Origin: Achatina immaculata
Lineage: Eukaryota > Mollusca > Gastropoda > Stylommatophora > Achatinidae
Assembly: GCA_009760885.1 (NCBI GenBank)
Contig: CM019701.1
Coordinates: forward strand, 35,292,697-35,356,696
DNA: 64,000 bases
Reading direction: 5' to 3'
Of this stretch, positions 54,797-64,000 are shown in pieces; the first letter of the stretch is position 1; each line of letters begins with the position of its first letter. Under the pieces are notes generated by a model. The model saw nothing but the letters and a program-made list of their open reading frames with translations, had not been told where the DNA came from and searched no databases. Position numbers and translations under genes: made by a program.

Positions 54797-57052
54797 TTAT
54801 CATCATCAGGTTCCGTGCCAACCGGCGTTGGTTATTATGCTTCTCCAGACTACACGATCCTTCACGCAGGCCATCAGCTTAGTTGGTGATCTCCTCTCAC
54901 ACAATCCCGTCAGACTGTCCAGTATCATTTCTCTTGGTCTTTCTCTTGATCTTCTTCCTTCTATTTTTCCTGTTGTTATAATATTTTCAGTGCCTCCTCT
55001 TCTATGCATGTCCTATGAAAGTACATTGTCTCTCTCTTATCTTTTTGACAAGGTTTTTTTTTGTCTCTCCAGCTCTTCTCATACATTCCTCATTAGTTAT
55101 TTTTGCTGTCCAGAGGATTCGCAACATTCTTCTAATAAACCACATTTCTGCTGCTTCCAATGATTTTTGTGCAGACCTGCCTATTGTCCATGATTCACTT
55201 CCATATAACCAAGATAGGTTCAATATAGCATTTTAGGACTCGTTTTCTAACATTCATTGATAAAGATGTGTTAGCTAATATGATTCTCATTCTCTGAAAT
55301 GCAGTCTTTGCTTGGCTTATTCTGTTCCTAATTTCTGTTCTGCATTTCCCATCTGAAGTTATTACTGCTCCAAGGTATTTTAATTTCTGCACCTGCTTTA
55401 GACTAGTTCCGTTTAATTTAATACTGCATGCTGGTGGATTCTGTTTCTTAGATATAACCATAGTCTCTGTCTTTTTGATGTTCACAGTAAAGCCTTTCTG
55501 TTCACTTTCTTTGGCGACTTTATCCAAGAGATTTTGCAGATCTTGTTGGTTCTCAGCTATCAGTACTGTGTGGTCAGCATACCGAAGGCAGTTAATATTG
55601 TATGCTCCAATTTTTATGCCTGATCCTGTGATGATCAATCTTAGAATATTCTCGCTATACAGAGAAAAAATGTCTGGAGATAGTACACATCCTTGTCGCA
55701 CCCCTTGTTTAATAGGTTGATATTTTCCAGTTCTATTTTCAACTCGAATTGCTGCGTCTTTGTGCCTGTATAGATGTTTAAAAACCAGGTCTTTGCCATC
55801 TATATTGATGTCTTCAAGCATTTTAATAATTTCATTATGTTTCACCTTGTCAAATGCCTTGGTGTAATCAATGAAGCATAAGTAGAGATGATTCTCAGAA
55901 GTAGCTTCGTTATGTGACATGAGAGGCTGATAGTCCGGTGGTCATCATATTTATTTGCATTTGGTTTCTTTGGTAGTGCTATAAACGTGGATTTAAGCAG
56001 GTCACTGGGAATATAACCACTATTGTAAATGTCATTCAGTAACCTGGTTATTATTTTTATTCCTATCTCCTCTAGTGCCTCTATTTCTTCTATTGTTATA
56101 TTATCAGGCCCAGTTGCTTTTCCTTTCTTCGTGTGTTTGATGAGATCTATGATGTCATCTTCATGTATTGGTGGTCCATCACAGTTTTCGGTATCTGGTG
56201 TTAATTCTGGTCTTTCTCCTCCATATAGCTCAACTATGTACTCTGTCCACCTGTCCATAATGTCTTCTTTTCCCATTAACATTTTACCTTCTTTTTCATT
56301 TCAGACATCCTATGTATGTTTTGTTTTCCTGCCTGTGAGTGCACTAATTCATTTGTGCATATTTTTGCTGTCTTTATTATGAGAGTCCTCTATTTGTCTG
56401 CACTATTCATTTAACCACACTTCTTTTGCTTCTCTGCATTTGCGTCTTATTTCTTTATTTATCTTGCTATATTTATTTATCTTGCTATATTTATTTATCT
56501 TGCTATTATTTTTCTTGGTTATTTTTTACTCCTCCTCCTCTTGTCCATCAGTCCTAAGATGTCATCTGTCATCCATTTATTTTTAGAAGCTTCATTTTTT
56601 GAGTGGTATTATCTCCTTAACAGTTTGGTGGATAGGGTCTCTTAACATTGCCCATTTTTCATCTATACTATTTATCTTTGCTATTGCATTGTATATATTT
56701 GTTATAATAACTTTGTATTGTTCTCGCAGTTCTTAGTCATTTTTAAGGAGTTCTGTATTCAGTTTGATGTTTCTCACTTTTCTGCATGCTTTCTTTAGCT
56801 TTATTCTAATTTTTTGCACAGAGTAGGTCATGGTCACTATTGTAGTCGGCTCCTGGCATGGTTTTTGTTGTCAGTAATGCATTGGGGAATCGTTTGTTGA
56901 TTAATATGTAGTCTATCTGGTTAAACGTCTTTTTGTCTGGGCTGCACCACGTTGCCGGTCTTCGGGGATGTTGTTTAAACTAGGTGTTTCCTACAACCAT
57001 GTTATGTATTCTTGCCCATTCAATTAATTTACTACCTCTCTCAAACCATTGC
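54797..57052 (-). mobile_element. LINE-D copy D4
   Basis: Minus strand, 2.26 kb, 5' truncated at WFERGSKLIEW in the endonuclease (57030). It reads FNQIDYILINKRFPNALLTT near 56900, MTDDILGLMDKRRRSKN near 56550, MLMGKEDIMDRWTEYIVELY, KGKATGPDNITIEEIEALEE, then an internal deletion near 55890 that joins LLLRII to the FIDYTKAFDKVKH frame (55195-55920). After that: [20 protein letters not shown] and [18 protein letters not shown], with YADH instead of YADD as in D1. The 3' end reads HRRGGTENIITTGKIEGRRS and WHGT, followed by an (ATGATG)n tail at 54797. Confidence 0.88.
56454..56507. repeat. 18-bp tandem repeat, three copies
   Basis: Three units of TTTATTTATCTTGCTATA in the LINE-D linker; they repeat six codons in frame on the minus strand. 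Confidence 0.9.
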
Positions 57053-57701
57053 TTTAGATCAAATGACCACTTGTGATGAATCGAGGCATTCAGACATCAT
57101 ATTCTTGTTTCTTCTGGCATGGTAATATCTACGTGCCAGGCAGGAAGCACCGACAAAAGCACTAACTCAAAAGCCATTCTTACCTAAGGTGGCATTCACT
57201 CTCTACAGGAATGTTTCTCAACTTTTTTTTTTTGGATCGTGCTCCACATCAACGCCTCAAAGATTTTGACACCCCTGCACCATTTAAATTCTTATTTTTA
57301 AAAAATCGAATTCACATGTTGATATACTTACTTTACAACAAACATAATGTCAAGTATTAATAATATAAAATATTTATGGATTTCTAGTCCAGTTCCCCAG
57401 GATGAATAAACTTTGTCTGTAATAATTGAAAACAATGGTTTTTTAAGGGAAACTATTTCCACAGATATGTGTGCTGTGAAATGTTTTGTCAAAGAGATTG
57501 TCACTCTATAAAATGTTTTACTGAAGAAGATTGCATTATATAATTCTGTTTACAGAAATTTATAAAAGTATGAAAATCATCAGTTCTATAAAACAAAATT
57601 TGAGTATAATGGTTTTGTGAATATTTCTATAAAGCTACTTCGCTAACAGAGAAACTGCTTCAGAGCAACTGGAACATCTCTTTTTCTCTATCTCTCACTG
57701 A
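57053..57701. other. no recognisable gene
   Basis: Contains TGTTTCTCAACTTTTTTTTT at 57208, again weakly hAT-like, and otherwise unassigned AT-rich DNA. Confidence 0.45.
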
Positions 57702-57747
57702 CATATATATATATATATATTATATATATATATATATATATTATATA
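57702..57747. repeat. TA microsatellite
   Basis: TA-rich run of about 45 bp immediately left of the LINE-A deletion derivative. Confidence 0.95.
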
Positions 57748-57756
57748 TTTTATTTA

Positions 57757-58305
57757 TATGTGGTACCCGGGACCTGGGCACATGTATGGGAAGCAAAGAA
57801 AAGGACCATTGTACCCTAGCACGCGTGATCGTAAAAGGCAACTAAGGAGGGTTCGGCATAGGGCCACCAATCCTATCCGGTAAAAAAAAAACCCACCAGA
57901 CTGCTACAGAAACAGAAGCAAGGGAAAAAACAAATGGGGTGGAAGGAGAAACGCTTATTCTTTCCAGACTAAATGTTTACGAAGAATCAGGAGAATATTT
58001 TGGCCAAACACCATAAAGGTAACATCTTGTTTGCAGAAGTGCAGATGAACCCACTGACAGCAATTATTGAGGAAAGACGCTGGCCATGTGCTCCGAATGA
58101 CTGACAAGTTCACTACCAAAAATAGCACTAAGATGGACACCATAGGGAAACAGAAGTAAGAGTATACCAAAGGAGACATGGAGAAGAGCAACAGAAAGGA
58201 TGTTGAGCAATAGAGGGCTCACCTGGGCAAGAGCGGAAAAAAAGACAACGGATTGGCGTTTGTGAAAAACCCTTGCGTAAACCCATGTGCCCTGGGAACT
58301 TAAGG

Positions 58306-58345
<40 letters not shown>
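57757..58345 (+). mobile_element. LINE-A internal-deletion derivative
   Basis: The first 195 bp equal the LINE-A 5' leader (GTGGTACCCGGGACCTGGGC onward, as on the minus strand at 6293). At about 57955 it jumps to the LINE-A 3' region (TCTTTCCAGACTAAATG, then TSLPKIALRW and IPKETWRRATE), ending with CVPWELKVQ-type sequence and a (GA)n tail. The entire endonuclease and RT are missing while both ends are kept. Confidence 0.75.
58309..58345 (+). repeat. GA tail of the LINE-A derivative
   Basis: (AG)18 directly after the LINE-A 3' end. Confidence 0.9.
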
Positions 58346-58350
<5 letters not shown>

Positions 58351-59081
58351 CATATTCTCTTTTCCGCACAACTGTTTTCTTTCCTTTTTCTTATTCTCAT
58401 AAAAGAGACAACATATGCACAACTTAGCACTCTTGTAAATAATGGAAACGGATCCTGCTTTGCACTTTGCCCTGGGTCCTGCTCCCTTAGTGTTGTACAG
58501 TTAGTCTTCGAAAAATCATAGACAAAGCACTTTAAACGTCAGAGAAAGAAAAATGACAAGAGAATTGAACCATGGACTCCGGTAGGACGAGCAGCCGCCT
58601 AGCCATGAAAGTTCAGCGCACTTAACCCATTTACATCTCCAGTGGTAATGAAGCATATCCAGAAGATCGATTTATTCGATGTGTTTCACCTTATAATTTG
58701 ATGAAGAAATATGTTTTCGTAATTTTGTTTCCATATTGCTTTTAAGAGTCACATTATGGTAACTGTATTTAATAATTTTCTTAGATTAACGTAGGTTTAT
58801 GTCAGATATGATCTTGTTAGACTGAAGACTGAGGTGACAACAGTCGTAGAAGGGAAAAAATTAGTTTTTGGATTTACCAGTATCAATGAATATTACCACT
58901 ATTGACTATAGCGTGACAGTGCAATAGAATAAGATTAGTCTGTGACTATCAAAGCTAGCCTAATACGTATCAAATTTAAGCTGGTAGCCAAGAAGTGAAG
59001 GTGTATATCCACATTTTATAAGGATAACATAGCACAGAAGAGTGTCAGTACTACTTTTACTTTAATACATATTATCCAATG

Positions 59082-59083
<2 letters not shown>
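58346..59083. other. no recognisable gene
   Basis: Unassigned. A tRNA-like B-box word exists near 58563 on the minus strand but no cloverleaf forms. Confidence 0.5.

Positions 59084-59135
<52 letters not shown>
59084..59135. repeat. AT microsatellite
   Basis: (AT)26. Confidence 0.95.
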
Positions 59136-59137
<2 letters not shown>

Positions 59138-59389
59138 CAGTACCAAGCTCAAAGTTATTATATCTCTTAATGCAAGAATATGCACGGTATTTTTGTCACA
59201 TGTTTAATTTTCATTTCACAGACACATTTCTTCTTCTTTTAAAGATTTCTCTTTTAAAAAAGCACTACTACAAAAGGGCATTGCGCTACAATTGTGTTGT
59301 CTGCCTTGCTTGTTTTGCAGAAGTGTAATATTTTCGTAGTATTTATCAAACCTACATCTAGAATTTCAATATTTTCTTTTCAAGATTTA

Positions 59390-60664
59390 CGAGGAGTGAT
59401 TGATAGGTTCTCGGCATAAGGTACAACTTTTTACAACTTTTTGGGGGGTTATTTCTCAACATAGTCCTCCTGCAAGTGTTTGCAGTTAGTCCAGCGATCC
59501 TGGAGCATACGGATCCCTTCTTTATAAAAGTCATCATCTTGTGCCAGTAGAAAGTGGTCTACAGCATGAATGACGTCATCATCTGAAGCAATTTTGCGAC
59601 CACTGAGCTCGTTTTTGAGTTTAGTAAACAATATTACTATTACGTCCGAAGGCGCCAAATCTGGGGAATAAGGAGGAAGTTCAAGAAGCTGGAAGCCGCT
59701 TTCATGAATGGCAGCCATTGCCACCGCCGACTTGTGAACTTGATGAAAGATTACTCTTCTCATCAATTTCCTTCGACGCTTTTCCTTCAGTTTGACCTGC
59801 AGACGCTTAACAAGATAATAGCCCACGGTGACCGTTCTGTCCTTTTGAAGATAGTCTACCAATAGCACACCTTCTGAATCCCAAAAGATGGAAGCCATCA
59901 CTTTGCCTGCAGACAGAACCACCTTTGCTTTCTTTGGAGGTGGAGATCCATGATGTTTCCATTGCTTTGACTGTTCTTTGGTTTCTGGTTGAAAATGATG
60001 AACCCAAGTCTCATCCATAGTCACAAATTGCTGAAGAAACTTTTCAGGATCTGCAGAAAAATGGCCAAGATTGTCTCTTGACATGTTGAGACGCTGTCGT
60101 TTGTGATCAGCTCCAAGAAGTTTTGGGACCCATCGAGCAGAAATTTTTGTCACTTGAAGATCATTTTTAATAATGGCATGAACACGTTCCTGGGAGATGC
60201 CAAACTCAGTAGCAATGTACCGCTCAGTTAGTCGTCGATCCTCCATTATAATGTCATGGATTCTGCCGGTGGTTTCATCGGTAGTTACCGCTCTTGATCT
60301 TCCTGGACGGGGATCATCTTCCAGACTCTCCCTTCCACGTTTGAACTGAGCTGCCCATTTCTTCACTGTGCTGGAAGAAGGAGCACTCTCCCATAGAGTC
60401 TCTGCCATATCCTCATGGATCTCCTTCGATGATAAGCTCATGAGGCAGAGGTAGCGAATGACTGCTCGATGAGAAATTTTATCCGTTTTCTCAATATCTG
60501 CCACCCCTTACCACTTCAGTAGCCTGTAAAAAAAAATTGGCTATAGTTAATTACTTGAAACCTGGTATTTAATCTTATATTAACCTGATCTACAAATATA
60601 CCTAATATGAACTGTGTGTTTCAAGTATTTGTCCCTTATGCCGAGAACTTATCAATCACCCTCG
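59390..60664 (-). mobile_element. complete-length mariner with TIRs and TA target
   Basis: 1275 bp bounded by TA at 59388-59389 and 60665-60666. The left terminus starts CGAGGAGTGATTGATAGG and the right one, reversed, CGAGGGTGATTGATAAG; both continue TTCTCGGCATAAGG, differing by one indel and few changes over about 37 bp. The length and structure are those of a normal mariner with one transposase gene on the minus strand. This is the youngest-looking DNA transposon in the window. Confidence 0.92.
59449..60504 (-). pseudogene. mariner transposase, full length but catalytically broken
   Basis: A 351-codon frame without internal stops. The N-terminus has two helix-turn-helix regions (SHRAVIRYLCLMSLSSKEIH and TTGRIHDIIMEDRRLTERYI), with WVPKLL between DNA-binding and catalytic parts. 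The first Asp is in FVTMDETWVHHF. The second should be in HQDNAPxH, but the frame reads VIFHQVHKSAVAM, so four to five residues including the catalytic Asp are gone. The third Asp is in YSPDLAPSD, followed by VIVILF where relatives have about two fewer residues. The frame opens with GTG, and the first ATG is about 20 codons inside, so the start codon is also lost. Confidence 0.92.
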
Positions 60665-60666
60665 TA

Positions 60667-61314
60667 TATGGAGGGAGGGTAAAATGTAGAAGACACTGTG
60701 TAAATGTACATGTTTTTTTAAATAAACTCTGTTCTCGTTTGTTATCTTTATACATTCTTACAGTTGTTACAATTCTGCAACCTTATTTTACGTGCATTAT
60801 CTGCTCTATTTATATTCTGCCTCCATATGTGTTATATACAAAAAGTGAACTATAGATGCATTGCATGTTCTTTATATTCTTATGCCTATGTGTTGAATAC
60901 GTTCCATTTGTTCTTTTATGTTACATTATATGTAACACATATTGAATAGTCTGGGTTCTTTGCATTTCCATGCACTAAATCTGTCTATAAAGTGTGCCTC
61001 CATGTGCTATTTTTTCTGTTGTTTCTGGTTTCTAATTTGATCCTCTATGCCGAGCTCATCTGTTGGCATTATTTGTATGTATTTCTTTACTTGAAAATTG
61101 TTTTGTTATAATTGACATGTAAAAATGCCTTTTGAATGCCCTTACAGACAATCATATCTGCGAGTGCAGGGTGCTCGCTTAAAACAAAACAAAAAGTCAT
61201 TTCTGGCGAGCATATGAAACCGAGAAGGTGGCAAATATAACGTTCCAAGTTCAAACTCCAGCTTCACTGCATTCGGGACAACCCCATATATGCTCCGCCG
61301 CATGCCGCAGCATT
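60667..61314. other. no recognisable gene
   Basis: AT-rich noncoding DNA between the mariner and a small LINE-B fragment. Confidence 0.5.
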
Positions 61315-61325
61315 CATCCAAGAGT

Positions 61326-61446
61326 CCGTCAGTCGCTTGCATGTCCATTGCGGAACTTTGCCACCCTAACAGCTCTCCTGTAGATCCCTCGGTTGTAAGC
61401 AAGATGACCTGCTGCTTATGCGTCCGGTCGCAGATAGTCAACGATC
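61326..61446 (-). mobile_element. 121-bp LINE-B 3' fragment with TSD
   Basis: The minus strand matches the last 120 bases of LINE-B (LLTTEGSTGELLGWQSSAMD and CGACTGACGG-type tail at the left edge). It is flanked by CATCCAAGAGT at 61315-61325 and 61447-61457. Confidence 0.8.
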
Positions 61447-61752
61447 CATCCAAGAGTATGTTTGCTAATTGTTCCTGCCAAATTTTGGTTGTTTACGATA
61501 CGTTTTCTGTCACAAAGTTCGGATTTCCTGCCAGCACCTTTGATTTGTCCAAAGTGGCAAATATACACTTATGTAACTCATATTTGGAACCCACAGCTTT
61601 TAAAGTGTTAATACCATTTATACATTATATTTTTTGTTATACATGCCATATTTTTAGATGCTTATAATTATATGAGTTATATATAACATTAGTTATATAT
61701 AACATTACAAGAGCGACATTACCGCTACAGGAAGACATGCAGAATAAGTATA

Positions 61753-62040
61753 CGAAGGAGAATCAAAAAGTTAAAGCAATATACCCTCTCTACCAATAAT
61801 CATGAAGAAATGAGCATAACGATATACTTATCCACATAACTCTTTGCAGTTCAATCCAGTTGTGTTTTTTCCACCACCTTCTTCATTCTTTATCTGAGAA
61901 GCTTTTCGGCAGCTCCCGAATCCAGATATGCACCTCTTTCTTAATTTCATCATCAGAGGTCAGCCTGCAACCGCGTTTTGGCTCATTAAGTAGACCGAGG
62001 ACGCGATAATCCCATGGCGCCAGACCGGGACTGTAATCCT
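61753..62040 (-). mobile_element. mariner transposase C-terminal fragment (second family)
   Basis: Left terminus CGAAGGAGAATCAAAAAGTT after TA at 61751-61752. The minus strand reads YSPGLAPWDYRVLGLLNEPK, SDDEIKKEVHIWIRELP, then after a frameshift RRWWKKHNWIELQ. Mariners have SPDLAPxDYxxF here, so the residue before LAPW is Gly instead of Asp, while the third catalytic Asp (in PWD) is kept. This family differs from the 59.4-60.7 and 34-kb mariners. It is cut at about 62040 by the next element. Confidence 0.75.
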
Positions 62041-62046
62041 TACACT

Positions 62047-62894
62047 TCTTCTTTTTATTCGTTCACTTCTACCACCAAGATCGCCCCTTGATCCTATTGA
62101 ATTTACTCCTGTGGTCCTTGATTGGTCCTGTGGTCCATGAGAGGGCCACAAGAGATCCCCGAGAGGACCACATGAGGTTCAGAGTATCGTGGGGCTTGGC
62201 CTGTATTCTCAGTGGGTCGCAGAAGCGGGATTGCATGACACTGTAGTTTTCGTTGCACCAGTTTAATCTAGAGTTGGAATTTCTCACCGAAAAACCTTGA
62301 CGTGTTTTGAATATCGGATATCCCCGCCGGGTAAGAGGTGGCAGCCCATCCAGGCTAGAGTTGGACTTTCTCGCCGAAAAACCTCAGCGTGATTAGGATA
62401 CGCATATATCCCCGTCGGATGAGAGGTGATTGCCTGTCTAGACTGCACTGCTCCAGTGTCTCCGACTTCAATGTTTTGTGGTCGTGGCCGCTACCCTTCC
62501 TAGTTGTGACCAGGACGGAGCTTTTGTCCAGGAGGACGAATCCTCGCCACTAGTAGGTTTTACCCGGTTTAGGCGTATTATCCCAGTATGGGCGCATTTA
62601 GGACGTGTTCGACCTCTAGAACGGAAGTACCATGACATGAGTAGTTATCAAATTTCACCCCTGGGTTAAGCCGGTTTAGGCATATTTCACCAGTATGGGT
62701 GTGTATTGGGCGTGGCCAGCCTCTAGAGCAGAAGTGTCGTGGTATGAGTACCTCTTGTCGCGAGACTACTGAACCGATTAATTTTCACTTTATCCGTTCC
62801 ATCACCTTTCACAGCGGCGCCGCTCGGCAACTTTATTTGCATTTTCTTCTTTGGCCGTGAGGAACTCGCGGCAGACGAAGAATCTCACCAGCAG
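62047..62894. mobile_element. unidentified 848-bp insert with 15-bp flanking repeat
   Basis: TGTAATCCTTACACT occurs at 62032-62046 and 62895-62909. The segment between is clearly GC-richer than its surroundings. It has two internal repeat pairs: one starts CTAGAGTTGGAATTTCTCAC near 62270 and CTAGAGTTGGACTTTCTCGC near 62357; the other is built on CCGGTTTAGGC near 62568 and 62670. The longest frames are about 60-70 codons and match nothing I know. Confidence 0.55.
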
Positions 62895-63184
62895 TGTAAT
62901 CCTTACACTGAAGATGAAGAAGACTTCAAAATACAGCTGTTAAATCTTTTCCACTGTTGCGTCCCATGCAACTACGTTGCACCGATCATTATTTTGCCCG
63001 TGTTCCTGAAAATGCGCCAGAAAAGGATCCTTTATGTCTCAAAATAAGGTCTGCGTGATTTTCTTGACGTATTGTTGTTGTTTGAATGTCTTCTATATTG
63101 ATTTACCGGAGAAGACGGGCGTTTTCATTGAATGCTTTGTTTCTTGCTTTCTGGTTCATAGCACTATAATTACTTATTTTATCC

Positions 63185-63599
63185 TTCCTCTTGTATAGAT
63201 CAGAAACATCGAGTACAGCGAAGAAAGATGAACAACAATTGCAGATCTTTGAGAACAGGATCCTAAAAATAATATTTGGCCCGATAAACGATACCAACAG
63301 TGGAGAATGGAAAGCTAGAAAGAACATTGAACTGAACAGCTTAGTTAAATCACAACGAACTATAAATGTCTTGAAACTGAACGGACTACTGTGGCTGGGG
63401 CATGTAGAAAGAATGGAAGAGAATGGACAAACATTATGTATGTACAAGAGATGAGAGAAACAAGACCAAGGGTAGACCAAGAAAGAGATGGAAAGAGAAC
63501 ATAGAAGATGATATAACAGAAATTGGTGTCACCAACAGGAGAGAGGAGGTTAGGAATAGAGAGGAATGGAGGCGAAATGTATCTGCAGCGATGAGCCTT
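63185..63599 (+). mobile_element. LINE-F 3' fragment
   Basis: Encodes YRSETSSTAKKDEQQLQIFE, NRILKIIFGPINDTNSGEWK, RKNIELNSLVKSQRTINVLK, LNGLLWLGHVERMEENGQTL, CMYKR stop, and in the next frame GRPRKRWKENIEDDI with REEWRRNVSAA at the end. The W-GHV-RM and RPxxRW words place it at the C-terminus of a CFDP2/RTE-like LINE different from A-E. Confidence 0.75.
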
Positions 63600-64000
63600 A
63601 TTCATTCATTCATTTGCATGTCCCATGTGCAACTTTGTCTCCCTAACAGCACTCCTGTAGGCCTCTTGGTTGTGAGCAAGATGGCCTGCTGCTGATACAT
63701 CCATTTGCAGATCATCAACGATGTCTTGCAGCCATCTTCACTTTGGTCTTCCTCTCTTTCTTTTTCCCACTATGTACCCTTCCAAGACGGTTTTCTCTAG
63801 ATTTCTCTAGATTTTTAATGTGTCCAAAATATTTAGTTTTCTCTCTTTAATCCTCTTTACTAGCCAGCCTTCTTCAATATTAAGTTCTTGTAGTATGGAT
63901 GTGTGTATTATTTTTTCTGTCCATGATATTTGAAGAACTCTTCTGTAGCATTTACATTCAAAGGCATTTATGTTTTTCTCAGCTGTTTTGTCAAGTGTCC
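63600..64000 (-). mobile_element. LINE-B 3' fragment, runs off right edge
   Basis: The (ATGA)n tail at 63602-63616 is followed on the minus strand by the LINE-B 3' end: CKWMYQQQAILLTTKR-type frame, then MGKRKRGRP-equivalent sequence, ELNIEEGWLVKRIKERK near 63850-63890, and AEKNINAFECKCYRRVLQIS at 63920-63985. There is a small tandem duplication (TCTAGATT) near 63805. Confidence 0.85.

Noticed and set aside
58541..58640. Possible tRNA or tRNA-derived SINE on the minus strand
   Set aside because: GGTTCAATTC resembles a B box and TGGCTAGGCGG an A box, but the acceptor, D and T stems do not pair and no second copy is seen.
1..64000. CRISPR arrays, bacterial operons, rRNA or complete tRNA genes
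   Set aside because: No regularly spaced repeats with unique spacers, no ribosome-binding-site-led gene clusters and no rRNA-like blocks; simple repeats here are microsatellites or LINE tails.

Overview
The window is animal nuclear DNA: AT-rich, intron-bearing, and built mostly from dead transposable elements. The mix (CFDP2/RTE-like and CR1/L2-like LINEs, Penelope-like elements, Helitron, mariner, Tigger/pogo and hAT relics) together with an RBM24/38-type gene suits an invertebrate with a large repeat-rich genome. A mollusc such as a cephalopod is my guess; no marker in the window proves it. Organellar and bacterial DNA are excluded by spliced coding sequence and GT-AG introns.

Only one host gene is visible: the last two coding exons of an RBM24/RBM38 (SUP-12) RNA-binding protein on the + strand (46916-47028 and 51832-52070). 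They are separated by a 4.8-kb intron holding a Penelope relic with a LINE inserted in it and a LINE RNase H relic. The RRM exons are not in the window.

I use working names for the LINE families. LINE-A, B, C, D, E and F are related elements with a CFDP2-type AP-endonuclease and an RT, probably RTE-like. 'CR1-like' is a separate jockey-superfamily group. Layout: 0-7.2 kb, LINE-A with nested Penelope (PLE) and LINE-C pieces; 7.2-11.8 kb, CR1-like, Tigger and Helitron; 11.9-20.1 kb, LINE-B followed by LINE-C split by LINE-D; 20.3-24.8 kb, hAT relic and a twin-primed LINE-B carrying two later insertions; 24.8-31.9 kb, CR1-like copies with LINE-D and LINE-B inside or beside them; 32.4-39 kb, PLE end, mariner relic and a 3.1-kb Penelope foldback; 39.5-46.3 kb, LINE-B, PLE ends and the longest LINE-D; 46.9-52.1 kb, the RBM24-like exons; 52.2-64 kb, MITE-like repeat, LINE-D, a LINE-A deletion derivative, mariners, an unexplained 0.85-kb insert and LINE-B.

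No element looks able to move. Every RT or transposase has stops, frameshifts, missing domains or changed catalytic residues. The history is unusually readable: at least six insertions keep target-site duplications (TSDs) of 8-15 bp and one keeps 6 bp, two LINEs show 5' inversion as expected from twin priming, and one mariner is bounded exactly by TA. The most interesting items are the near-perfect Penelope foldback at 35.2-38.4 kb, two unidentified inserts with exact 15-bp flanking repeats (23167-23361 and 62047-62894), the hammerhead-like modules in Penelope ends, and a possible alternative 3' end of the RBM24-like gene. I do not see a convincing new defence or biosynthetic system.
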